Assembly (NCBI GenBank): GCA_009930155.1
Contig: RZYX01000120.1
Location: 1 to 5,073, forward strand
Direction of reading: 5' to 3'
Length of the DNA: 5,073 nt
Source: Clostridia bacterium
Lineage (GTDB): Bacteria > Bacillota_A > Clostridia > Oscillospirales > Acutalibacteraceae
In this document: positions 1-5,073 of the stretch, one piece after another
Layout of the letters: each line of letters opens with the position of its first letter
Position numbering within the stretch: the stretch's first letter is position 1
Position numbers and translations under genes: made by a program
Notes under the pieces: generated by a model
Seen by the model: only the letters and a program-made list of their open reading frames with translations
What the model was told of the DNA's origin: nothing
Databases searched by the model: none

Positions 1-29
1 AAGTTAAATAATAAGCCTTTTTAACAAAA

Positions 30-42
30 GTCCCGTAGGGAC
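30..42. repeat. GTCCC-GTA-GGGAC palindrome, possible dispersed Bacteroidota intergenic repeat
   Basis: A perfect 5-bp inverted repeat with a 3-base loop, GTCCC (30-34) and GGGAC (38-42), is followed immediately by GTGATATATC, which contains the 8-bp palindrome GATATATC (45-52). It is the only GC-rich spot in the first 200 bases. The motif resembles the CCGTAGGGACG-type short palindromic repeats scattered between genes in many Bacteroidota genomes, but one copy cannot establish that. There is no T tract immediately after the stem, so it is not a convincing terminator. Confidence 0.4.
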
Positions 43-134
43 GTGATATATCAAGGAATATAGAATATCAGAGAAAGTTTTATCGGACAACAGTGATTTA
101 AATTTAATAAAAATAATGTAGTTTTTTAATAAAA

Positions 135-158
135 ATAAGTTTTTAATTATAAACTTAT
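135..158. promoter_or_regulatory. AT-rich 24-bp interrupted palindrome upstream of the peptidase gene
   Basis: ATAAGTTT (135-142) and AAACTTAT (151-158) are perfect 8-bp inverted arms around an 8-base centre holding the self-complementary TAATTA (144-149). Only the pair 143/150 breaks the symmetry. It ends 46 bases before the start codon, where an operator or a leader hairpin could lie. The surrounding sequence is very AT-rich, so a chance origin is quite possible. No confident Bacteroidota promoter (TTG then TAnnTTTG) could be placed; the nearest box-like string is TAACTTTC at 171-178, without a matching upstream TTG. Confidence 0.25.
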
Positions 159-204
159 CAAATTTTTATGTAACTTTCATGTCATAACTTAAAAAAAGCA
201 TGTT

Positions 205-3200
205 ATGTCTATTTTACATAAAAAGATTTTACTGCCTGCACTATTTTGTTTATTCTCAGTTTCTATTACTGCTCAGCAAGATTACAGGCAATCAGAACTT
301 CATCAACTTAGCGTTACAGAACAAAACCAGCTCATAAGTTTGCCATCTTTAGAGTTGCCTTTATCATATAAAAACAAATCTATCCCTTACAAGGTTGATC
401 ATTCTCAAAGTGAGCATTTTCGCGACATGTTTACCCAATCAGGCATGAGTTGTGGTCAAGCTTCGTCAACCGGAATTTGTTTTACATACGAAATGAATGC
501 TGCACGAAATCTTCAAGCCAACGCCAATGCAAATCTATATCCTACACATTTTGTTTACAATTGGGATAACGGAGATTGGGGAGGTCTTGGCGTTAGTTAT
601 TACCACACGTTTGAAGTCCTCAGAACAGTTGGCACACCAAATCAGGAAGAATATGGCGGAACTATTGATGCCGGAGGAAATCTTAGATGGATGACAGGCT
701 ATGATTTGTATTACAGTTCTATGCACAATCGAATTAGTCATGCTTATAAAATTGATGTTGGAGATGAAGATGGATTAGCGATTCTAAAACATTGGATGAC
801 CGATCATTTAAATGGAGATGATGATGGAGGTTGTGCTGTTTTTTATTCCACAGTACCATATCCAAACGCTGACTTGCCAACGGGGACAGAAGAAGCAGGC
901 AAAAAAGTCATAACTACTCTTTCGGCCAACACCTCACACTCCATGGCAATATTGGGCTTTAACGATTCAATAAGATATGACTACAATAATGACGGACAAT
1001 ACACAAACGATATCGACATCACAGGAGACGGGCAAGTAACAATGGCAGATTGGGAAATTGGTGGTATAAAAATGTGTAATACCTACAGCGGTGGTCCGGC
1101 ATGGGCCGATGGAGGATTTTGTTACATCATGTATAAAGCACTCGCAACAGGGGCTTTTTGGCAAGATCTCGTTCATGTTATGACGGTAAATCCAACTTAT
1201 GAGCCTCAACTAACAGCAAAAGTTAACATTACCTACACTAATCGAAAAAGAATAAAAGTAATTGCCGGATTATCGACAAACACTTCGGCAAATATGCCCG
1301 AATATGTTTTAGATATACCGATTTTTGAATATCAGGGTGGTGAAAGATATATGACAGGAGGAGAAGAAGAAATCGACAAAACACTAGAATTCGGATTAGA
1401 TTTAACTCCACTTCTAAATTACATAGACCCCAATCAAGAAGCAAAATATTTTATCCAAATCTTTGAAAATGATAACGATGGATGGGGATCAGGAACTCTA
1501 AATTCTTTTTCTGTAATAAATTATAGTACAGGCTCTCCTGTCGAGACAGCATGTCCCGATCCTGCACAAACAATTTTACAGAATGGAATTACCACAATGA
1601 GTATTGTTAGCGCTCAAAATTACGATCCTGTCGAAATCACAACCACTGCTTTATTAACGGGATCTGTCCTAAGTTCATATTCACAACAATTAGTAGCCTC
1701 AGGCGGTAGCATCCCATACACATGGAGTTTCGATATGGATTTTGATGTTTCCGAAAGCATTGGATCGTTCCCAACTAGTGGCACAACTACAAGTGGTTCT
1801 GGATTCTTCGCTATTCCTCTTGGATTTGATTTTATTTACTATGGGGAAACTTATAACACAATATATGTAAGTAACGAAGGACTTGTTGTTTTTCAAAGCG
1901 GTTTTAGTGATGTTATACCTTATGGACATCACGACGAAACTGTATTTATGCACACAAAGTGTATCGCACCATTTTACTTATCAGGATTAACCTCCACACT
2001 AAAAACTATTACCGGAACAGGATATAAAACTATCATTTGGGATAACTCATCTATTGATTTTGCTATGACCATTTTTGAAAATGGAAACATTGAACTAATC
2101 TATGACAATGCGAACATAAATAATCAAAGCAATTATGTATGCGGAGTATCAAATGGAGACGAAATAAGCTTTCAACGACTCGATTTTGACGACCCAAACA
2201 ATATCCCAAGCGGATACAAATACACACTAATTCCTTTTAGCACACCCGATGAATTTGAGATAAGTAGTGATGGTTTATTAACAGGATTTCCTACTCATGA
2301 GTACACAGCAGAAGACTTTCATTTTAAAGTTATTGACAATAACGGAATAATTGATAAAATAACTCTTCCATTTGTTACAGATGGTTTAATTTTATCATAT
2401 TCCGTGAGCACTGCTGATGATGACATTATTGAGTATTCAGAAAGCGCCAACATAAGCCTTACAGTTGTGAATCCACTTTCAAGCAATGTTACAGGCATTA
2501 CAATAACCGCATCAACAGTTGATCCATACATAACACTTACTGATAACACCCAAGCATGTCCCAATTTATCGCCGGCACAAACTGCTGATTTAACAAATGC
2601 TTTTGCTTTTGATATCAGTGCTGATGTACCCGACAACTATCAATTTCAGATTAATTTTGAAGTAACTTGCGATCAGGACATTTGGCAATACTTTTACACA
2701 TTTACAGCCTATTCTCCAAACATTTTAACCGGAACAATAACAATTGATGACAGCAATGATGATATTCTAGCCGCAGGCGAGACTGCCGATATTTACATCC
2801 CAATTAGCAATACCGGAGGGTCAGACATTCACAATTTAACTGCTACAGCAACAACTAGCGATCCTTATATCATCATCAATACAAACCAAGACAATATTTT
2901 ATCTTTAGAACCTGCCGCAAGTAATGAAATCTCCTTCAACATTTCATCAGAAAACGAAGTTGAAAATCAGCATACAGCGACAATCAACATTAGTATTACC
3001 GGCGACAATGGTTATCAAACCGAAATTCCTATAGAAATCGTAATCAATACCGCTATTCTATCGGTAAGCTATACTAATATTGATGATGGTGACAATGAGT
3101 GTCTTGATCCTGGCGAAACATCTGATGTGATTTTTATGCTACAAAACACAGGTCTTGTTGGTGCCACAAATATTTCTGCTGCTTTAACAAGTGAGGACCC

Positions 3201-4809
3201 AATGATTACAATAAATACTACAAACCAAACGATTCCATCTCTTTCAGCAGGTAACTCTACCCCACTAACCTACAACATTACAATTGATCCAACTTGCGAT
3301 ATGGCTCATCAAGCTGAATTAGAGCTTCAAATCACAGCCGATAACGGACTTAGTATTAATGTTCCTTGCTATTTAATTATAGGAATTTTAACAGAAAATT
3401 TTGAAACGGGTAACTTAGAGACATTTGAGTGGAGCCATACCGGAGATGTTCCTTGGTTTGTAGTTACAGACGTAGTATATGACGGAGCATATAGTCTAAA
3501 ATCTGGTGACATTATCGACAGTCAGTCTTCTAAACTCGAAATACAAATGTATGTTGTTGCAGATGGCGAAATCAGTTTTGCAAGAAAAGTATCTAGTGAA
3601 AACAACTACGATTTTTTTGAATTCCTTATTGATGGAATTGTAAAAACAAGTTTGTCCGGAGAACAAAACTGGGATGAGTTTTCGTGTCCCGTAACAACAG
3701 GACAGCACACATTTACATGGAGATATCGCAAAGACAATATTATTAGCGCAGGTTCTGATGCTGCATGGATTGACGATATCGTTTTCCCAGCCGTTAATAA
3801 TGTACCACCAATATTAACTTGTACTACTAGCGAAATTTTCAAGACAATGAATACCAATCAGACAGAAAGCGATCCGTTAATTATTTCAAATACCGGAGGT
3901 GGAATTTGTCAATTTGAAATTGATGTTATTCCTATTAATTCAAAATCAAAAAATATAGATGGAACAAACATAACTGCAGACCCTACAATATTTGTCCCGG
4001 GTAGCACTATGGATATTACCTTTACTCTTAATGCAGTATCTAATGACTATGAATGGATTAAACATCTACTCATAGAATTTCCAGAGGGTGTAAATGTAAA
4101 TAGTTCTACCGATTTAATCGGACCTTCCGGTAGTTTAACTACAAACGCAGCTACAGGCGCCGGAGCAGACATTATCTGGACTACAACAGAGATGTGGGGA
4201 CAAATACATCAAAACGAAACAGCAACATGTACTGTCAATGTAACTTTTGACGAAGAATTTACAGCAAACGAATGCATTTTAGCATGTACAATTTCCGGGG
4301 ATGAATATGGAGAAGAACCTCATACTATTAATACAAATATTGTTTTAGAAAAGGAAAGCAATTTCTGGTTGACTGTTAATCCAAATGATGGCGAAATCAT
4401 GTATAGCAGCGATTTTGAATTGAGTCTTAATTACAACACAGCTGACATGAGCGAAGGTGTTTACTATGCCAACATAATCATAAACGACGGAATAACAACA
4501 ATTAGCATTCCTGTTGAACTAACTATCGACTTTACTTCTTCAGCAAATGATTTATCCAACGAAAACAATATCAAAGTTTTTCCAAATCCATTTAATGACA
4601 TTTTTACAATAGAACATCAAATAGATGCTACAAATGATCTTATCATCACAATTTATGATGTAACAGGAAAATCAATTTATTTACCAAGATTAAATCCTAG
4701 TGGAAATGACAAAATTGTGCTGGATGGCAACGAATTAAAGCCCGGTTTTTATATGCTCAGAATAAATAATGGGTTAAAAACAGATTATGTAAAAATCATT
4801 AAGAACTAA
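205..4809 (+). CDS. Secreted multidomain papain-like (C1) cysteine peptidase with T9SS type A sorting domain
   Basis: Complete 1534-residue ORF. Residues 1-23 form a Sec signal peptide: Lys6-Lys7, a hydrophobic core, and a probable cut after Ala23 (ITA|QQ). Domains in order: papain-like peptidase (about 60-330; Cys83, His245, Asn292); unnamed beta-rich segment (331-485); Ig-like domain split by an insertion (486-727); three CARDB-like Ig modules (728-1060); MAM-like jelly roll (1061-1196); second split Ig-like domain (1202-1442); T9SS sorting domain (1455-1534). Inferred role: an extracellular or surface-anchored protease or peptidase-like adhesin exported by Sec then T9SS; the substrate is unknown. 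The ATG at 205 is chosen because it leads straight into the signal peptide and the next in-frame Met (75) would remove it. The leader is A-rich with no Shine-Dalgarno motif, normal for Bacteroidota. No frameshift or truncation is visible, and no neighbour gene is complete enough to define an operon. The fold assignment is firm, activity less so. Confidence 0.96.
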   Translation: MSILHKKILLPALFCLFSVSITAQQDYRQSELHQLSVTEQNQLISLPSLELPLSYKNKSIPYKVDHSQSEHFRDMFTQSGMSCGQASSTGICFTYEMNAARNLQANANANLYPTHFVYNWDNGDWGGLGVSYYHTFEVLRTVGTPNQEEYGGTIDAGGNLRWMTGYDLYYSSMHNRISHAYKIDVGDEDGLAILKHWMTDHLNGDDDGGCAVFYSTVPYPNADLPTGTEEAGKKVITTLSANTSHSMAILGFNDSIRYDYNNDGQYTNDIDITGDGQVTMADWEIGGIKMCNTYSGGPAWADGGFCYIMYKALATGAFWQDLVHVMTVNPTYEPQLTAKVNITYTNRKRIKVIAGLSTNTSANMPEYVLDIPIFEYQGGERYMTGGEEEIDKTLEFGLDLTPLLNYIDPNQEAKYFIQIFENDNDGWGSGTLNSFSVINYSTGSPVETACPDPAQTILQNGITTMSIVSAQNYDPVEITTTALLTGSVLSSYSQQLVASGGSIPYTWSFDMDFDVSESIGSFPTSGTTTSGSGFFAIPLGFDFIYYGETYNTIYVSNEGLVVFQSGFSDVIPYGHHDETVFMHTKCIAPFYLSGLTSTLKTITGTGYKTIIWDNSSIDFAMTIFENGNIELIYDNANINNQSNYVCGVSNGDEISFQRLDFDDPNNIPSGYKYTLIPFSTPDEFEISSDGLLTGFPTHEYTAEDFHFKVIDNNGIIDKITLPFVTDGLILSYSVSTADDDIIEYSESANISLTVVNPLSSNVTGITITASTVDPYITLTDNTQACPNLSPAQTADLTNAFAFDISADVPDNYQFQINFEVTCDQDIWQYFYTFTAYSPNILTGTITIDDSNDDILAAGETADIYIPISNTGGSDIHNLTATATTSDPYIIINTNQDNILSLEPAASNEISFNISSENEVENQHTATINISITGDNGYQTEIPIEIVINTAILSVSYTNIDDGDNECLDPGETSDVIFMLQNTGLVGATNISAALTSEDPMITINTTNQTIPSLSAGNSTPLTYNITIDPTCDMAHQAELELQITADNGLSINVPCYLIIGILTENFETGNLETFEWSHTGDVPWFVVTDVVYDGAYSLKSGDIIDSQSSKLEIQMYVVADGEISFARKVSSENNYDFFEFLIDGIVKTSLSGEQNWDEFSCPVTTGQHTFTWRYRKDNIISAGSDAAWIDDIVFPAVNNVPPILTCTTSEIFKTMNTNQTESDPLIISNTGGGICQFEIDVIPINSKSKNIDGTNITADPTIFVPGSTMDITFTLNAVSNDYEWIKHLLIEFPEGVNVNSSTDLIGPSGSLTTNAATGAGADIIWTTTEMWGQIHQNETATCTVNVTFDEEFTANECILACTISGDEYGEEPHTINTNIVLEKESNFWLTVNPNDGEIMYSSDFELSLNYNTADMSEGVYYANIIINDGITTISIPVELTIDFTSSANDLSNENNIKVFPNPFNDIFTIEHQIDATNDLIITIYDVTGKSIYLPRLNPSGNDKIVLDGNELKPGFYMLRINNGLKTDYVKIIKN
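382..1194 (+). other. Papain-like C1 peptidase domain (residues 60-330) with calcium-loop insert
   Basis: The segment follows papain in order. IPYKVD (60-65) matches the mature papain start IPEYVD. Gln78 is the likely oxyanion-hole residue and Cys83 in SGMSCGQASS the likely nucleophile. NGDWGGLG (122-129) matches the NGG-type glycine strand. His245 in SHSMAILGF matches papain's HAV-AVGY, and Asn292 in IKMCNTYSGG matches IKNSWG, followed by the GGFCYI strand (303-308). Differences: the Gln-to-Cys distance is one residue shorter than in papain, the Trp after the catalytic Cys is replaced by Gly84, and the conserved Cys three before the nucleophile is absent. Between His245 and Asn292 lie two EF-hand/dockerin-like loops (259-270 and 271-282). 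Only about 36 residues separate the signal peptide from the domain, too short for a classical I29 propeptide. The family is well supported; catalytic competence is inferred from the triad. Confidence 0.85.
1660..2385 (+). other. Ig-like (He_PIG-type) domain split by an inserted beta-rich domain (residues 486-727)
   Basis: The first Ig half is YSQQLVASGGSIPYTWSFD (492-510), the usual opening of putative-Ig (He_PIG) modules. The expected closing half, FEISSDGLLTGFPTHEY followed by FHFKVIDNNG and a final strand, appears only at about 684-724. Between them sit about 170 residues containing IPLGFDFIYYGETYNTIYVS (537-556), NEGLVVF and a FENGNIELIYDN strand pair. That pattern is common in bacterial extracellular proteins (xPFxFxFYGxxYxxVYVSxNG). 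I read this as one domain inserted into a loop of another. Module names are from memory of family patterns, not a profile search. A role in binding or spacing is inferred. Confidence 0.65.
2386..3384 (+). repeat. Three tandem CARDB/NEW3-like Ig modules (residues 728-836, 841-948, 951-1060)
   Basis: Three divergent protein-level repeats of about 105-110 residues. Each opens with an acidic loop, then [GS]E[ST], an alternating hydrophobic strand and an Asn: TADDDIIEYSESANISLTVVN (module 1), DSNDDILAAGETADIYIPIS-NTG (module 2) and DDGDNECLDPGETSDVIFML-QNTG (module 3). Each then has an [ST].DPYI[IT]/EDPMIT strand and a closing hydrophobic strand. Modules 1 and 3 contain extra cysteines (785, 822; 966, 1031, 1055) that could form disulfides; module 2 has none. 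Modules of this type are generally adhesive or spacer domains in secreted proteins. The repeats are too diverged to be a recent DNA duplication. Confidence 0.7.
3385..3792 (+). other. MAM/concanavalin-like jelly-roll domain (residues 1061-1196)
   Basis: The segment starts ENFETGNLETFEWSHTGDVPW (1064-1084), continues with a D-G-A-Y-S-L-K-S turn (1093-1100), has a strand with FARKVSSENNYDFFEFLIDG (1125-1144) and ends with HTFTWRYRKD and AAWIDDIVFP (1168-1195). This is the usual order in the MAM-like or carbohydrate-binding jelly rolls found in Bacteroidota secreted peptidases: an opening E-x-F-E, a GxxSL turn and a closing W-I-D-D-I-x-F. Binding to glycan or protein is a family-level inference; no ligand can be read from the sequence. 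Confidence 0.65.
3808..4530 (+). other. BACON-like Ig domain split by an inserted beta-rich domain (residues 1202-1442)
   Basis: The N-terminal half runs LTCTTSEIF to LIISNTGGGICQFEIDV (1204-1241). In BACON-type modules this is followed directly by a W-L-x-V-x-P-x-x-G strand, but here that strand (FWLTVNPNDGEI, 1387-1398) arrives about 145 residues later, followed by the usual MSEGVYYANIIINDG and IPVELTI (1415-1441). The intervening residues (about 1243-1384) look like a separate beta-sandwich: FVPGSTMDITFTLNAVSND, EFPEGVNVNS, a GxxGAGADIIWTT turn, NETATCTVNVTF and ISGDEYGEEPHTI. The insertion is read directly from the order of motifs; the domain name is a pattern-based judgement. Confidence 0.6.
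4567..4806 (+). other. T9SS type A C-terminal sorting domain (residues 1455-1534)
   Basis: The last 80 residues carry the hallmarks of the Por secretion tail. NIKVFPNPFNDIFTIE (1455-1470) gives the conserved FPNP box, LIITIYDVTGKSIY (1479-1492) the central IxIYDxxGK strand, and LKPGFYMLRI with TDYVKIIKN (1511-1534) the LxPGxYxLxI and KxIIK ends. The domain directs outer-membrane translocation by the type IX system and is normally cleaved, with the protein released or linked to A-LPS. The PorU/PorV partners would be encoded elsewhere in the genome. Confidence 0.93.
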
Positions 4810-4845
4810 AAAAGTTGTTTAACTTCTAAACCCATCACATAAATT

Positions 4846-4939
4846 GGTGTTTTTAACTGCGATGAGCTCACCGCCAAATGGCGGTTCGGTTGTCACTGTT
4901 TTTGACACTTCGGTAAAAAGCCGGTTAATCAAAAACACC
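4846..4939. repeat. Long imperfect stem enclosing two smaller hairpins, 3' intergenic region
   Basis: GGTGTTTTT (4846-4854) is perfectly complementary to AAAAACACC (4931-4939), making a 9-bp closing stem. Inside it are ACCGCC-AAAT-GGCGGT (4870-4885, 6 bp) and TGTCA-CTGTTTT-TGACA (4891-4907, 5 bp), the latter flanked by direct copies of TTCGGT (4885-4890 and 4909-4914). The block is richer in G+C than the surrounding DNA and begins 36 bases after the stop codon. It could be an mRNA 3' structure, a terminator of unusual form, or a mobile or dispersed repeat. The T-run at 4899-4903 is not placed like an intrinsic terminator's. Confidence 0.5.
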
Positions 4940-5003
4940 GCCAAAAACGGGTTACCTTTTATTAAAACATTCTATTAACCCGCATTATTCACCGCTTTTT
5001 ATC
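4912..5003. repeat. Second, overlapping set of inverted repeats in the 3' intergenic region
   Basis: GGTAAAAAGC (4912-4921) can pair with GCTTTTTATC (4994-5003): ten pairs, one of them G-U. Inside it, ATTAACCCG (4974-4982) has two possible partners, GGTTAAT (4923-4929) and CGGGTTA (4948-4954), each giving 7 bp. CACCGC recurs at 4869-4874, 4936-4941 and 4990-4995. The structure overlaps and competes with the stem closed at 4846/4939. The pairings are read directly from sequence; no function is assigned. Confidence 0.4.
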
Positions 5004-5012
5004 TAAATTCAA

Positions 5013-5062
5013 ATAAATAACTGATAGTTACATGTTTACAATGTAAAACAATAGTTATTTAT
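5013..5062. repeat. Perfect 10-bp inverted repeat enclosing a second hairpin near the right edge
   Basis: ATAAATAACT (5013-5022) and AGTTATTTAT (5053-5062) are perfect complements. Between them TTTAC-AAT-GTAAA (5035-5047) forms an inner hairpin, extendable by TG/CA across one bulged A. TAACT (5018-5022) can instead pair with AGTTA at 5026-5030 (TAACT-GAT-AGTTA), so two foldings exclude each other. The palindrome stops just before an ATG at 5063 that reads ATG CCT AAA up to the window edge. It may be an operator, a recombination site or a terminator without a T tract; the sequence does not decide. Confidence 0.4.
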
Positions 5063-5073
5063 ATGCCTAAATC

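Noticed and set aside
1..24. C-terminal tail of an upstream gene ending at TAA 22-24
   Set aside because: Only seven codons are visible, all three frames close quickly, and nothing supports coding.
171..178. TAACTTTC as a Bacteroidota -7 promoter box (TAnnTTTG)
   Set aside because: The last base differs and no TTG lies at the required distance upstream. TAAGTTTT at 136-143 fails the same test.
205..273. Lipoprotein signal peptide using Cys15
   Set aside because: The residues before Cys15 (ALF) do not fit a lipobox, since Phe at -1 is not accepted. Ala23 followed by Gln is a standard signal peptidase I site.
200..340. Alternative ATG at 200 opening a short overlapping reading frame
   Set aside because: It is out of frame with the large gene and reaches a stop after about 46 codons. 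Its product has no recognisable features, and the ATG at 205 gives a proper signal peptide.
2386..3384. Recent tandem duplication at the DNA level
   Set aside because: The three modules share only protein-level motifs; I see no long shared nucleotide stretches between them.
535..3857. Other open frames of 65-105 codons inside the large gene, mostly on the minus strand
   Set aside because: All lie wholly inside the well-supported CDS, have no domain-like features, and are the expected shadows of a long AT-rich coding region.
4812..4825. AAGTT-GTTT-AACTT hairpin just after the stop codon as an intrinsic terminator
   Set aside because: It is only 5 bp and mostly A-T, and CTAAACCC follows rather than a T tract.
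5063..5073. Start of a downstream gene (ATG CCT AAA)
   Set aside because: Three codons cannot be evaluated, and no convincing ribosome binding site or promoter precedes it.
4840..5073. CRISPR array
   Set aside because: The short repeated strings (CACCGC, TTCGGT) are 6 bases long and irregularly spaced, with no repeat-spacer periodicity.

Overview
The window is dominated by one very large forward gene (205-4809, 1534 codons) flanked by short AT-rich intergenic DNA. The organism is almost certainly a member of the Bacteroidota. The encoded protein ends in a type IX secretion system (T9SS) type A sorting domain, a system confined to that phylum. The DNA is AT-rich, and the gene has an A-rich leader with no Shine-Dalgarno sequence, as is usual there. 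The mosaic of Ig-like and jelly-roll modules is also typical of large secreted proteins in this phylum. I cannot name a genus.

Layout: 1-204 is an AT-rich upstream region with a compact GTCCC-GTA-GGGAC palindrome near its left end and a longer AT-rich palindrome at 135-158. 205-4809 encodes a signal peptide, a papain-like (C1-type) cysteine peptidase domain with a recognisable Cys-His-Asn triad, an unnamed beta-rich segment, an Ig-like domain interrupted by an inserted beta-rich domain, three tandem CARDB-like Ig modules, a MAM/concanavalin-like jelly roll, a second interrupted Ig-like (BACON-like) domain, and the T9SS sorting domain. 4810-5073 has no gene I can support. It holds an unusually dense set of inverted repeats, several of them mutually exclusive, and is locally richer in G+C than the surrounding DNA.

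Inferred biology: the protein would cross the inner membrane by Sec, cross the outer membrane by T9SS, and be released or anchored at the cell surface. There the N-terminal peptidase would act and the long beta-sandwich stalk would bind ligand or position the enzyme. The most distinctive points are a pair of dockerin/EF-hand-like calcium loops inserted between the catalytic His and Asn of the peptidase, the two Ig-like domains each split by an inserted domain, and the structured 3' intergenic region. I see no clear evidence of a new multi-gene system; only one gene is complete in the window.
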